The notes beneath the pieces were generated by a model. It searched no databases. It had not been told where the DNA came from and was given only the letters and a program-made list of their open reading frames with translations. Shown in pieces: positions 36,239-47,789 of a stretch of DNA of 64,000 nucleotides. The stretch covers positions 7,827,701-7,891,700 of the forward strand of contig OX345638.1 in the NCBI GenBank assembly GCA_947044365.1. Direction: 5' to 3'. Each line of letters opens with the position of its first letter. Position 1 is the stretch's first letter. The position numbers and the translations under genes were made by a program. The DNA comes from Petrosia ficiformis. Its lineage: Eukaryota; Porifera; Demospongiae; Haplosclerida; Petrosiidae.

Positions 36239-36595
36239 AAATTTACAATGCATTTCTATTTAGGAATGCACTCTACTGATACCAGACCTGCAATAATAAG
36301 TCCCAATGTATTGCGATCAAATCATGCTAAACTGTGTCAACTACTAAACACCAGTGAACCAACTCTCATATCGTTAACAACTGAACTGTATGCCAAACAA
36401 ATTATTGGCACAAATATAAAAATTGATGTTTTAAACAAAAAAGGATATGATGGTGCTGAAATTCTACTCAGACATGTGCAAATGAATATTGAGCAGAGTC
36501 CTGAACACCTAAATACTATCCAGAAAGCAATGGAAAATGAACAATTCCTTGATGAAATCGTGAAGAAGATGAAAAATGAGAGTATGCAGGAATAA
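28837..36595 (+). CDS. Gene A': coiled coil - ZU5 - linker - UPA - ZU5 - UPA - CARD-like protein (5' end not identified)
   Basis: Chained exons: 28837-28941, 28992-29198, 29268-29774, 29831-29938, 29996-30094, 30144-30224, 30275-30373, 30439-30540, 30587-30640, 30709-30786, 32641-32768, 33691-33849, 33903-34098, 34155-34223, 34499-35040, 35094-35225, 35329-35494, 36264-36595; 1054 residues. The first ZU5 and UPA are nearly identical to gene A (constant offset of 29368 at the start). A second ZU5 (CNWEEYGFQMQFQQ) with its UPA (KWTMKFMIG, GWEILPHTEP, HAVPLTGI) follows. The last exon (LRSNHAKLCQLLNTSEPTLI, ILLRHVQMNIEQSPEHLNTI) looks like a CARD-type fold. No kelch exons or start ATG are evident upstream, so the gene may be 5'-truncated. 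An element with its own gene lies in the intron 30787-32640. Confidence 0.78.
30798..32435. mobile_element. Crypton-like element with terminal inverted repeats, in an intron of gene A'
   Basis: The left end (30798-30820) begins TTTATACTATGGAAGCC; the right end (32413-32435) is its reverse complement with one mismatch over 23 bases. Gene A has the empty site: its 72-bp intron at 3419-3491 reads straight through GTTACAT-TATACATCAC where A' carries the element and a following palindrome. The element holds one minus-strand gene for a tyrosine recombinase. Confidence 0.75.
30977..32341 (-). CDS. Tyrosine recombinase (Crypton/DUF3504-like), 454 aa
   Basis: A single uninterrupted minus-strand frame. 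The first 50 residues are basic and Ser/Pro-rich (SPRKSKRISPNKNKRF), probably DNA binding or nuclear targeting. A core-binding-like part follows (about 60-170), then the catalytic domain with the tetrad Arg218 (CIRGGEEQQ), His342-x-x-Arg345 (NHSLRAT), His368 (TGHRS) and Tyr377 (LRKYEKT). The set resembles the DUF3504 recombinases related to Cryptons and the ZMYM/QRICH1/KIAA1958 proteins. All catalytic residues are present and there is no stop or shift, so it is recent or maintained. Its strand is opposite to host gene A'. Function: strand exchange through a 3'-phosphotyrosine link. Confidence 0.88.
   Translation of the reverse strand: MLKRGRNSCFDKENDNPDSVDFKSPRKSKRISPNKNKRFKSPTSESEMMEITKGFIPENTKKSTTWATRVFEEWVLERNVSAEEQCPVDSVQKPDPKLLNFWLCQFVTEVRKKDGSPYPPRSLHLILAGLQRTVLEVSPNAPKFFDQSDSTYRDLRRSCDTIYRKLRSQGIGTEINRTPIFTIEEEEKLWDTGVFDINDPVGLQQAVFFYIGKRFCIRGGEEQQKLGPSQFKRSSDPDCYTYIEHGSKNRSGGLEQLKVDNKCVPCYAVLEQSPRCLVYLLDLYFDKLPLFAFQNDVLYCRPKKCSSSSPTWYEGAPVGKNKLGNMVKEMCLKAGIESKTNHSLRATGATSMFRSNVPEKIIQNVTGHRSLEALRKYEKTFDDQHQAVSKIMMSSKPINYEIQLSVSTAMPCSSSIVDDRVKQIFGNVSNCSIGSITFNIGSNACGFLTDKKDN
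32442..32572. repeat. 131-bp near-perfect palindrome (foldback)
   Basis: Arms of about 64 bases meet at CCCTCGGGCTACGCCCTCGGG. The left arm starts TTACCATGCCTATCCGGG and the right arm ends CCCGGGTAGGCATGGTATAA. The outer TTATACCATG resembles the recombinase-element end TTATACTATG. It abuts the right end of that element, so the two may be one composite insertion or two nested ones. CG-rich compared with its surroundings. Confidence 0.8.
36202..36238. repeat. (TTA)n microsatellite
   Basis: About twelve TTA units lie in the intron just before the CARD-like exon of A'. Likely polymorphic in length; no other meaning seen. Confidence 0.9.
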
Positions 36596-37094
36596 TGCAT
36601 TAACTCTACTGTGTTATTAATAGTGACATTTTTCAATGTGTAGTGTTACAATATATTAATTATTACCATTACATGTATTATTATTTAGTTGTATCAAAGA
36701 TCCTTTTCTAGCTCTTATTCTATTAATTTTTTTTTTCTCATGTATAAATGTGTTCTCTTCAAAATTATTAACTAATTTCTATAATGAGTAATTATTATTC
36801 TTAAAAAGAATGTTTTGGCCTGAATTATTAAATTAAGTGTAATACGTAATTTATTATAATGTATCACAGGAGCAATAATTGTTAACCTGTACATGTTATG
36901 CTCGAATACAAAATATATTGAGAAAAAAGTATCCCTATAATTGTCTATGTATCAATCACTGCTGATGGCAATAGTGTCTCTACCTTACTGTGTACTCGAA
37001 ATCTGAGGCCTGAAGAAGTAAGTGATCAAAATAGGTAACTGTTTGGATGTTACCCTGGAGACCTGTACTATAATAGATCTTATTATCGTCCCCA

Positions 37095-37560
37095 ATAGCC
37101 AACACTCTAGTATCGATCTAAATGAGCAAAATGACATCTAGTGAGAATTTCTTGGTATTTTGATCAGTTATGTAAAGCATTGCATTATCAGTGATTTGTT
37201 GAAGAATTTGTGCATAATGGGAAGTGTGGGGTAGGGCAAAAATAGAGTTAAACTATTAAAATAGGAGGTAGAGTACAGTGTGCATAGCACACACCATGTA
37301 GGGGGCGGGTGCTTCCCATAATCTCTAATCCCAAAATGTCTCCATGGTCTAGGGTCTAGGCTCTAGGCTCTAGGCTCTAGGGTCAAGGTGGTCTAGGGCT
37401 TAGGGTTTAGGGTCAGGATCTAGGGTTTAGGGTCTAGGGTCTTGGGTCTAAGATTATCATTTAGACATTTTGGGATTAGACATTCTGGGAATGATTCATA
37501 GGGGCATGCTCCGTTTTGAACCCCCAAAAGGGCAATGCATTATGGTGCAGTCTAGGAGTA
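37095..37560. repeat. Dispersed repeat family R (copy 2) with telomere-like minisatellite
   Basis: The family R sequence (see 28290) is interrupted at about 37350-37450 by a degenerate array of TCTAGGG, TTTAGGG and TCTAGGC units. The array is bounded by CCCAAAATGTCTCCATGG on one side and ATTTTGGGATTAGACATTCT on the other, a short inverted flank. Not at a chromosome end, so an interstitial minisatellite. Confidence 0.65.
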
Positions 37561-37850
37561 ACTTTACACTGATCATCTAATGATCCTACGTAGGTAACAT
37601 GTTCATTTAAGTTGGTACATACTCTGGTAATTATAGTGTATTTATTAACAGTATGACTATATCAATAAAAAGTCACCATATATACAGTACAGTAATTATA
37701 TAATCAATACTTTATTGATTTTTTTGAACACTTAAGTCACATAATATACATATTGATAATACATGTACATGTATGTGTACTTCCTAAACCACAAAAGCAT
37801 AACATTTCATAATAACATGTATAAGTATAAATATTATTTTATTATAACAG

Positions 37851-37963
37851 GTACTACTAATGTGATTCAAGCTGATCCTCATCAAGTAGTAGAATGTATT
37901 AAAACAATTATTGCTATAATAACTATTATTCTTGTGGTACATTGTTTACAAAGATATCTATAA
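37851..37963 (+). CDS. Candidate terminal exon encoding a C-terminal membrane anchor
   Basis: After the acceptor ATTATAACAG a phase-1 frame reads GTTNVIQADPHQVVECIKT, then a hydrophobic run (IIAIITIILVVHCL) and QRYL before a stop. That is a tail anchor: one helix with a short basic end. The phase fits the UPA exon of A' ending at 35494, which otherwise joins the CARD-like exon 36264-36595, so it could be an alternative last exon. It could also belong to an unrecognised gene. No promoter or further exon was identified. Confidence 0.4.
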
Positions 37964-37997
37964 AGACAATAGCCGGTAAAATGTTACACACAGGTCT

Positions 37998-38570
37998 AAT
38001 ATTTAGTGTTGTTGCTGAGGAGCCAACTTTAGATCTGATACGTAATGACTTCACTTCTGGAATGATATGCGCAGTGAGTCACTTTTGAATGTGAAACACA
38101 TCAGTACCTAATTGATCAAGAGATGTATACATGTACTAGCACAGAAATTATATAGTTTTGTGAACTTATAATGGAATATCAATAATCACGAGGGCATTGC
38201 CTAAGAGATTAGTGGATGTTGCTAAGTGTGGTTCTGATAAACTCTGCCCAAGCATGTTACAACTGATTTAATTCATGGAAGCCAAAAGGTAGTTGCTAGT
38301 TTCCTGTTTCCTCTACATAGTAAACATGAAATATGATGGATCCCTTACACTTGCATATGCATTGCACTGAATTCACAGTGACTAATACTGGTTCCTTTAG
38401 AGTAACACTTTTGTTAATACTTGGAAGAACAAATTAAGAACCAGAAAAAAAGGATAATATCATTGATAAGGAAATTGCAGTTTTAGTAATTACTGAAACA
38501 CTATGTGGGGATCAACTTCGTGAGCTTAACGGTCATGTCACTTACTTCTCCACCCACTATTATAATGAGG
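37998..38570 (+). pseudogene. Possible exon relics upstream of gene C
   Basis: Two pieces read like coding exons with splice borders: 37998-38073 (AG before, GTGAGT after; LIFSVVAEEPTLDLIRNDFT) and about 38451-38570 (DNIIDKEIAVLVITETLCGD then ELNGHVTYFSTHYYNE, before GTGAGT). I do not recognise the family, and I see no start or stop that joins them. Confidence 0.25.
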
Positions 38571-38579
38571 TGAGTAATC

Positions 38580-40496
38580 ATGTGATCTCTACAACAACTA
38601 TAACAACAATGGCTTTTGATACAAGAGTTAATTGATATTCCAGAATGCTAAATGCACACACAATTAGAAATTCCAATACATCAGAATATTAACACTATAT
38701 TACCATCTGTAGTCACTGCTTTCTTTCTATAGCCATAGCTGGAGATTTTCCTGTTGCTTTTTGGTAGTTATAATCCTCATATTACATTATTCACTCAATC
38801 TAGGCTATAAGGATGGAGTGTAGTATTTATACTATAATTACAGTAAACAGTTTCCATTTATAGTAGCTCTTCATATGTAATTTATTATAGAACATACTAA
38901 ATGAAAGGATATAGTATAGGCATAGGAACTAGTGGGGGCAAAGGGGTAAATGAAGCAATGCCTCCTCCCCCAACCACCCTTCTTCACAAAGACTTTAAAG
39001 ATATTTACTAGGTGTTCCCCCATTGATGCCTACTAAGTTGGTCCTCCTCTTTTTTTCCTACACTTATTTATAGTTAATATACCAGCAGCTACTTACAGAC
39101 ACCAGGGAACTTCAATTAAATTAAGAAGCCACCAGTATGTACAAGATTATACCTTAAATTTCACAAGATTTTGTCCGCATTAGTCACTATAGTCACAGTA
39201 ATCACTTCTGTCACAGTAGTCTCTGAGTCTCTCTTGTTACAATAGTCACTACTGTCACAATAATCATACTGTCCATATTCAGTATTGCGTTAGTCACTAT
39301 AATTTATTGAATTACATAACATAGATTAACATGACTCTATCTAAGGGGTCATACTAAAACATGTATCATTTTATAATACATGGACCAATCACCATCCACT
39401 ATGTGGGTCCAGTCCAGTTTTGTTTTAGTCTGACTCTCTATCTAACAACACTGCAAAAACAAAGTAACCAATGTATTGGTTAGTACAGTTGCAAGGATGC
39501 AAATTATAATTTAATACAGGTTGTCGTTATAGCTGTATTATAAAAGATACTTGTACTATAATCAATTATCATGCCTAATATCTCATATTAGATGCACAAA
39601 GAAGGTTTGGAAACCTAAAATGATTTAATTAAAATGCTATTCAGCTTATTTGTATATCTAATAGACAGTATAAGGATAATTGAAATTGCAGTTATTGGAT
39701 TATCATTACTTATATGTCACCATGCAATGATAACATTCTACATGACCAATTAAATTATAATTTACACTATTCCTTGTAACTGTACTAACTGATATATTAG
39801 TTAGTTTAACAATTTTATTTTGCAGTGAATTCATTTATCAGTTGTGAAACCCTAAACCCTAAACCCTAAATATTCAAAATAGTATAACACTTATACAAAC
39901 CACAGAATACAATAGTATCATGCTTGAGTGAGAATAACCATGTAACCCTATATACACTAACATACTCGTTATACTATATCTTATATGAAGTAACAACCGA
40001 ATATATAAATGAATGAAGTACATCACATGTTTTATATTCCGTACGATTGTCAGGATGGATATACTGTTATATCATGGTGTATGGGTGATTGTAATGGTAA
40101 CCTTCGATATATCACTGGAGTTATATAAATCTTCATACATCACACTTCATTGTTCAATTACATTTTACATAAAATCACATGTTATTCATCATTATATTAG
40201 CTACATATATACTAATTTTCCCAATAGTTACATAATACGAGTCATAATGTGTGAAATTAATAATTTCTAGTAAGCAAATGACATCAAAATTTATTTTCAC
40301 ACAACACATTACATACAATAGTTCTAAAACATTGCACGAAACATTGAAGACAGATTTATCTATATCTGTATAATTATTATTCTATATTTATAAAATTATG
40401 TAAAATAATATCATAAATTATGTATAATTATATGTCTTTCAATTCCACTGTAATTATGTTGACAGTACAATTATTTCATTGTTCATAGCTACCATG
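38580..40496. other. Upstream region of gene C with repeats, no genes seen
   Basis: Holds a loose array of GTCACTA/GTCACAG units (39180-39265), a worn relative of the 10.1/11.1 kb repeat (39330-39430), and three exact AAACCCT units at 39847-39868. From about 39900 it resembles the region upstream of gene B (shared blocks before the promoter). No coding frame is supported. Confidence 0.55.
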
Positions 40497-40516
40497 ATCA
40501 CATGACATCATGTGAT
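40497..40516. promoter_or_regulatory. Perfect inverted repeat upstream of gene C
   Basis: Same 20 bases as before genes B and D, ending 73 bp before the start codon at 40590; the downstream ATCTTTAATAATAGCAACCA is conserved too. Confidence 0.5.
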
Positions 40517-40589
40517 ATATCTTTAATAATAGCAACCAGTGTTGAATCTGCTCATTAACTTTTCTCTTTAATTCTTTCTCTATTTGACA

Positions 40590-43500
40590 ATGGCTACTGG
40601 TGAGTGAATTATTATAATATATAATTATCTTGCTAAATGCACACATCTTGATACTTCACATAAATAAGTTATTCATAATCTCTTAAACATGCAATCACAA
40701 ATAATGGTTTGTGTACTAATAATATTTACAATACTATATTTGTTAAGTATATGTGTTACTTGTCATGTTATTGTAATCATGTATTGATTGTTTATTATCA
40801 GGTCAATATAAAATGAAAAGGAGAGCTCGGCACTCCACTGTAGTCAATAATGACAGATTATATTGCTGGGGAGGAGAGCAGGAGAGCCTTCCTATGGTAC
40901 ATTATAATGAAGAGAAGAGGAAGTTTACAACATCTGTTGATCTTTTTCATTTACCTACATTGAAGTGGAAGAGGAGATCTACTACAGCTACTCCACCTTC
41001 AGGAGTGATTAGCTATGCTTGTACTAACATAAGAGACTCCATCTTGTATTTTGGTGGAAGCTGTAAACCTGACGATTGTTTTCATAATGATTTATTTGAA
41101 CTGAACACTCTTACTAATAAATGGAGAGAAATTATTAACAGTTCTCCTGATAATGGACCAATGAGAAAACGTAGCTGTGGAATGATATCATTCATCATGA
41201 ATGGAGAAGATAATTTACTAGTTATTGGAGGGTTTGGACCTATACCAATCACAGCTCACACTGGTTCCAAGTATATTTCACATCTTAACATCCCAAATCA
41301 TTGCTACACAAATGAAATACACACAATGTGTGTAAATTCATCACCAGGTATTACATGACTCACATTATGTATTACATCATAATGATATCATGTATTTTCT
41401 TCAGGTCAATGGAAAGTACCTATCATAACAGGAAATCGTCCACCGCCATGTGCTGATTTCAGTATCAATACACTTCCGGATAATAGAAGTATAATGTTTG
41501 GTGGCTTTGTTAATGATGAGACTAGATTCCATTGCGTTAGTGACTTATTTCTGTTATCATTCTCTGAGAACACAATAGTGAGTTGTTGAGTGTTTTTAAA
41601 CAGATTCCAGATTTTTACATAGTTGTATTTGTTTTCTTTTCATATGTCTAGTCTTATCACTCTGTATTATTTTCAGTTGTATTCTCTACAGTTCTAATCC
41701 TCTGGTTTCATTTTATTATCATAATAAGACACTTAACATGTACTTTTGAATCTTCATACATTTTTGTTCATTACAATGAACACACTATCATTAATTTTAT
41801 ATACCTGTAGTTACATATTCCTAAGTTGCAATTATTATCATGTCTGAACATAACCCATTTATATCATATATAATCATACATTTCTTTAATGTTTGATAAT
41901 ATTTGTAATTTGATAAATAACCACAAATATTTTAATTGTGTGATGTAATCACATGATTGTCAATCATGTTATTACACTAAAGAGTACATGTTCTGTTAAT
42001 AATAATCACTCAAAATAATCCACTTGTAAACCACACCCCTTATTAATGAATTATTATAATTAGTGACTGTTTTATTGTCATATTTATATTGATATTAATA
42101 ATAAACCCATGTTGTATTACTAATACTATAGGATTTTAAGAAAGTAGTCAAATCATCCGTTACTACATTGAAATGGCCAAAAGCGAGGGAAGTTCATGCT
42201 AGTACTATCATCAATACCATATCATCAAATCAACAAATGATATCTCATTTGATGGTATTGGGAGGTATGGGTGATAATGTTCAAACACTAAGCGATTGCT
42301 GGATAATGAATCTGTCCAGTTGTATCTGGTATCAGGTAATGTACATTATATGACACAAGTAATACATTGTTATTTATATTTTATTTTATATTGACATCAG
42401 TTTGTTATCAGATTAATATTGGAAATACAAGTATATCACAAATATGAGTTAAAAGTGTTATCATTACATTTCTAATAATTATATTTTATTAACTGAAACA
42501 TACTCTTTCTTGTACTAATAATATTATAATGAAGTGTTCCTCATTTATAACATATAGTTTATATGTTAATTTATTCATCTCTTCAGATAAATCTACCTGA
42601 TTCAGTTACTAAAAGATTTGACCACTCCATGTCAACATACTATATATCAAAAGAAAGATTTTGGATTGTAGTGACTGGAGGTTACAGTGAATATAATCCA
42701 TCTACTAAAAAAGCTCTACCAATCTCTGGATCTGATATCACAGTGATCGTTGAATTAGGTATGATAATTAATATACATATCATGTGATATATTATTATTA
42801 GTGATTATTAAAGCTATATGAAAATCTAGCTTCATGTATACAAGATAATAATCCAATATTCACTGATACATTTGTAGTTACCTATTTTGAGATATTAAAG
42901 TATCCTATTATTCATAAACAAAGACAAAATGTTAGTCCACTCTTACTGTTTCAGTGACACCAGTTCCTTAGTCCTATCTGTTATTATAAGAACGTTTACT
43001 TAGAAACAGCATAACAAGCAACAACTACAAGAATGTTAGAAATGCAATGTGTATTGTATTGACACCTAATAGGTCTTGCACTACTTATACAATTGTGTAA
43101 CATACATGTACTTGTGAAGACACACCTTCATTATTATAATAAATGTAATTGATATGATGACTCAACAAACAGTCATAATTAACTATCTTCTATAACTCTC
43201 ACTCTCTGGTATTATTTTATTTTGTTAGTTCTATACCTTTCATCTGATTTAGTTTTTATATCTTGTTTTTAGTATTAGTAATCCAGTACCTCATGTCTTA
43301 GAACTAGAATAATAACATTACATCTCACTATAATACTGAATATCATTATTATAATAATAATATCTCATTATATAGAATATATTAATGATGAGTGGTCTGT
43401 GAGAGGTGTTTGGAATACTGAACTAGTTAGTAAACCAGTGATCGATATTCTAGTTGTAAATTATTGCATTAATAATTGTTTCAGGAGATGCAGAAGATAA

Positions 43501-46500
43501 TGGAGAAGAAGATAAGAGAAATGAGTGATGAAATTATACATCTAAAGACAAGAGAGATATCATTAATAGATAAATCAGATACACTAGAAAAAGGTCAGAT
43601 AATGAATATAATTTATTACATGTGATTTGAATACTTGATATTATGATATTTAGAACTAGGGTTTTCAAAAGATGAAACACAAGCCTACAAGAAAGTGTCA
43701 ATTGCAACAAGACAAGGTAACTTATATAATATAATAATATGAAATTACGGTACAAGAGGTGCATGTGGTAGATACAAGCATACAGCATGAGCTAGGTGAG
43801 TTACAGTAGACCAAACCTTGAGTGCACAACAGTAAGCAGGCACTTTATAATTAACTAATTTATAGTGATATGTGGATGATTCTAAATTAATTGTGTATCG
43901 TATAAGTACTATACTATGTATTTGATATAACAACACATCATACATATATCGTAAGATTGAATATCTTTGGTAATTATTTTTGTGTGTAGAGTTACAAGAT
44001 TCTCAGACATTATTGATGATTGAAAAGAAAACATCATCAGTGAAATCACAAGAACTGGACTATTCCAGAAAACAAATCTCAGATTTGAAAGGGAAACTTA
44101 AACTCACATCTACCCTTTCATCAGGTCTATATTAATACATATATCATATCTATTGAATGTGTATTGAGTATTATGTGTTTTCATTAGATGAGGAGACAAT
44201 GGAAGTATATTATGAGAAGACTCTGGAAAGAGAACCATTAGAAGAGAAGAAATCAAAACCTGTAGATGAGGATAAACCTAAATCAGATATTAGTGATAAG
44301 ATGTTAATATTGGAAGAAGGTTAGATGAGTATTACTAGTATTATTACGTGATCACTGATTATCTTATTACATCAGAGATAGAGTCACTACAAACAATAGT
44401 TATTAGTAAGAATGAACAAGTAGAGAAACTGCAGTGTAAGTTGGAGAAGAAGGACAAGATAGTGAAAGAACTAGAGGCAATACAAGCACGTAAGTCAGGA
44501 TTTACAGTTGAATTATTATTATTAATTTCAAATATCTTATCGCATAATTATAGAAGTCAAGCCATTAGAGACAGAAATATTTGACAAAATGTCTCAGGTA
44601 GAGGAACTACAGATTTCATTGAAAATTAAAACAAAAGAGCTAGTATCACTTCAAGAACGTAAGTCGTGTCTTTTTTACATGCGCAGTTAGAACAGAACAT
44701 TAATTCTGTCATTATAGAAGTGAAGTCACAACAGACAACGGTGGTTGATAAAACTTCACAAACAGATGAACTACAGAATACAGTAAAGGATAATGGAGTA
44801 CATTTGGAGGAATTACAAATGCAGAGAGAGAGAATAAGGGAACTTGAAGTTACTATACAAGAAATGAAACAGTTAGAGGAAACTAGAAAGACATCATCAC
44901 TTGTACCACAAAACTCCAGTGACATCATTTCTATACCAGGTTAGAAATCATGTTATATAATTAATATACTAATCTCTGTTGTTATCATAATCTCATATTA
45001 TTATACAGATGATCCTGATCTTCATATAGCTAAACAGGAGGTGTTTCATATTAAAGGGAACACTCTGGATTGGGGAGATTATGGGTTTAGGATGTATTTC
45101 CCAGAAGGTACATGTACCATCCCGCCATCACAAGTGCTTATCAAAGCTCTTGTTGGGGGTAAATTCATGTTTCCTGATGACGTTGAGCTTGTCAGTGCTT
45201 TATATGTCATACAGTTTCCTGAAAACTTCCTCCAGCCAGTGGAACTGGAGATACAGCACTGTGTCACCCTGAAGAGTTCACGACAATTTAAATATCTGAG
45301 TTTCATAATAGCACCTGTAGATGAGTCAGTACCACCATACAAGTTCCAGTTCATAGAGGGTGGTAAATTCTATACTGATAGTCAGTATGGAATGATAGTT
45401 CGTTCCAAGTTTTCTATAACTGGTATAGTCCTGAAGAGTAATGGTGATAGTCTACACACCTCATCTGATGAAGAGGAACCATCACCTTCAGATCCTAGTA
45501 GTGATACTGATAATGGTTAGATTAATAATACTATACTATTAATCATTTATTAGTATTTATTAGCTGATGAAGAATCAACTGGTAGTACTGACTCATCTTC
45601 AGAGGACAAGAATCCTACTAGTAATACAACACAGACCTCATCTGGAGATTCTGGACATGGTTAGGATATCACTGTGTAATTATACTTATCATAATAATTA
45701 TTATTCTTAGCTAACAGTCAATCAACTGAGACAACTGACTCAATGCCTCCAGAGGACATGAATATTACTAGTGATACTAGTAGTGAAATACAGACCACAA
45801 TAGAACATGGTTAGGATATTAATGATTATTATTATTAACATTATATTATATACTAGTCTTAACTTATACTGTATCTAATACTTATGACATAGAGGACAGA
45901 AACGGTATCTCATCTGATTACCATGAAACACACGAAAAAGTGAAACGTAAAAATATTGGTACTGAAAATAGTATCACCTCAACTGATATACAAGAAGAAA
46001 AATGTAAGATTAATAATTTTATTTTAATAATAATTATTACTATTTATGTCATTTTCAGCAGATGAAAGTGATGTTGTTACTACTAATAATGATATTATCA
46101 ACACACCTGATACACAAATACAAAAACAAAAAAAACGTAAGTATTATAATAATGTATCTATACTCATATTGGGTGACATATTGGTATACACATGTATAAT
46201 ATCATGTAATATATTGGTTTATGTATGGTGATGTATGAATAATTTCAGCCTTTTGACATTTTAACGTATATTGGTGTCACTGCAGTAAAAGTACAAGTAT
46301 ATACACACACATAAAGAATGTCTAGTTTATTAGTAAACTTGTCTATGTACACTATAGTCATAATTATATAAACAAGTGCTTGTAATAATATAACTATTCA
46401 GCTTCCAGTATCAACTATGGAGGTAAAATATTTTATGAGAGTCGTGGCAAAAATAGATGGTTAATGAGATTCATACTGTTAAGGATCTGAATGCTCTCTC

Positions 46501-47789
46501 AAAGGTATTTAATATACTGTTCTACACATGTGATGATGTTAATTGTTTCATTACATGGTACTATAGTATGTATTGGCACATCATCCACAAGCTGAAGTTG
46601 ATCAAAGTGTATCTTTTAAGTTCATTTATGACAGCTATTATCTGGAGTTAATAATGGACAAGAAACAAGAGAAACCATTCAATGAATGGGTCATCAGTCC
46701 TCATGCTAAGCCTTGCAAAGTAATATTTCTGTATACGTAATTCACTGCCCAATTTAATTATAGATTTGACAAACATCAATATTTATATATTTGTCAATTT
46801 TCATAGTTGTCAAAGGTGTCTATGGATGCATTTGGTAGGAGTGATAGTGATGGTATTCCAGACCCTCCATCTTGTCTAGTGAGTGTATATGCTGATAATG
46901 AACAGAAGGCGGCAAAACTCTTGAGCTATGCTGTACCATTAAGTGGTGTTGTGTCTCTAACTGAAGAGATATTTATAAATCGCTTCCTAGAAACTACAGG
47001 TATTACTAACAGTAATTTGTATATTCTATGTACACATAATACTCTTGATTATCTTATAACAGATACCAGTAGGACAGTACAACAGTTTAGTGTTCCATCT
47101 AATCCAACAGGTTAGTATTCAATATAATACTATACTACATTATGTAGTTCCAAATATAGTATTTGCATTGATATACGAAGTCAAGCAGTTGAACCAGGGA
47201 AAGAGGGGGGTGACTATTAAAATGGTAGATAGAGTACAGTGTGCATAGCAAACTCCGTGCGTGTAGGAGAATGCTCCCTAAGGAAAGTTGTGATTTTCAA
47301 CTCCTAAAAAGGACAATATAGAGCAATCTGCATCATTATTTACTTATTTAAAGTAATTTTTCTACATGACATCATTACATTATATATTACAGCATCTCCA
47401 CTACCTCATGAAGCTCAGAATGATCCACTGTCTAATGTGTGTCATTGTGTACTAGGTATAGTTACTAAATATCACTGAGTTATATTCAATATGATATTAC
47501 AGGTATTAATGATCTTAATGAAGTTTATATGAAGTGCATAAACTTCAATAAAGATTGGGAATTCATAGGATTAGCATTATTTGTTCATAAAGCTACACTG
47601 GATAATATACAGGAGAATTATCATGATGTTAGGAAAAGAATGCTAGAGATGCTTGCCTCATGGCTGAAAAGGGAGAATGAAAAACAGCCAGTACCTACCT
47701 GGAATATCTTACTCAAAACACTTTCTGAATATGACAGAATGAAATGTACACAAATTGCTAGTGAATTAGATTGTAGTGTGTGTAAATAA
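40590..47789 (+). CDS. Gene C: kelch - coiled coil - ZU5 - linker - UPA-like - death domain protein, one-base frameshift
   Basis: Exons: 40590-40599, 40802-41347, 41405-41577, 42132-42335, 42587-42758, 43376-43425, 43485-43593, 43654-43716, 43990-44124, 44188-44319, 44376-44489, 44554-44658, 44718-44939, 45009-45515, 45564-45659, 45711-45809, 45857-46003, 46059-46136, 46402-46504, 46567-46719, 46807-46999, 47063-47110, 47393-47455, 47503-47789. The kelch exons have the same sizes as in B. A long coiled coil (eight exons, Glu/Lys/Gln-rich) leads to ZU5 (TLDWGDYGFRMYFPEG), acidic linker exons, UPA (RWLMRF, AVPLSG) and a death domain (DWEFIGLALFV). Total is one base short of 1270 codons, because exon 46402-46504 lacks one base after RFI. 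It shows the full ancestral layout of the family. Confidence 0.82.
46402..46504 (+). other. Frameshifted first UPA exon of gene C
   Basis: Paralogous exons in A, A' and D are 128 nt and change phase 1 to 0; this one is 103 nt, which does not. Reading NRWLMRFI then stops at TGA (46487-46489); restoring one base near 46474 would give the paralog-like TVKDLN. All other exons of gene C are intact, so this is either a fresh mutation or an assembly error. Confidence 0.75.
47170..47335. repeat. Dispersed repeat family R (copy 3), in an intron of gene C
   Basis: AAAATGGTAGATAGAGTACA, GTGTGCATAGCA and AAAAAGGACAATATAG match parts of copy 2 at 37255-37540. It lies in the intron 47111-47392. No coding content. 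Confidence 0.55.
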
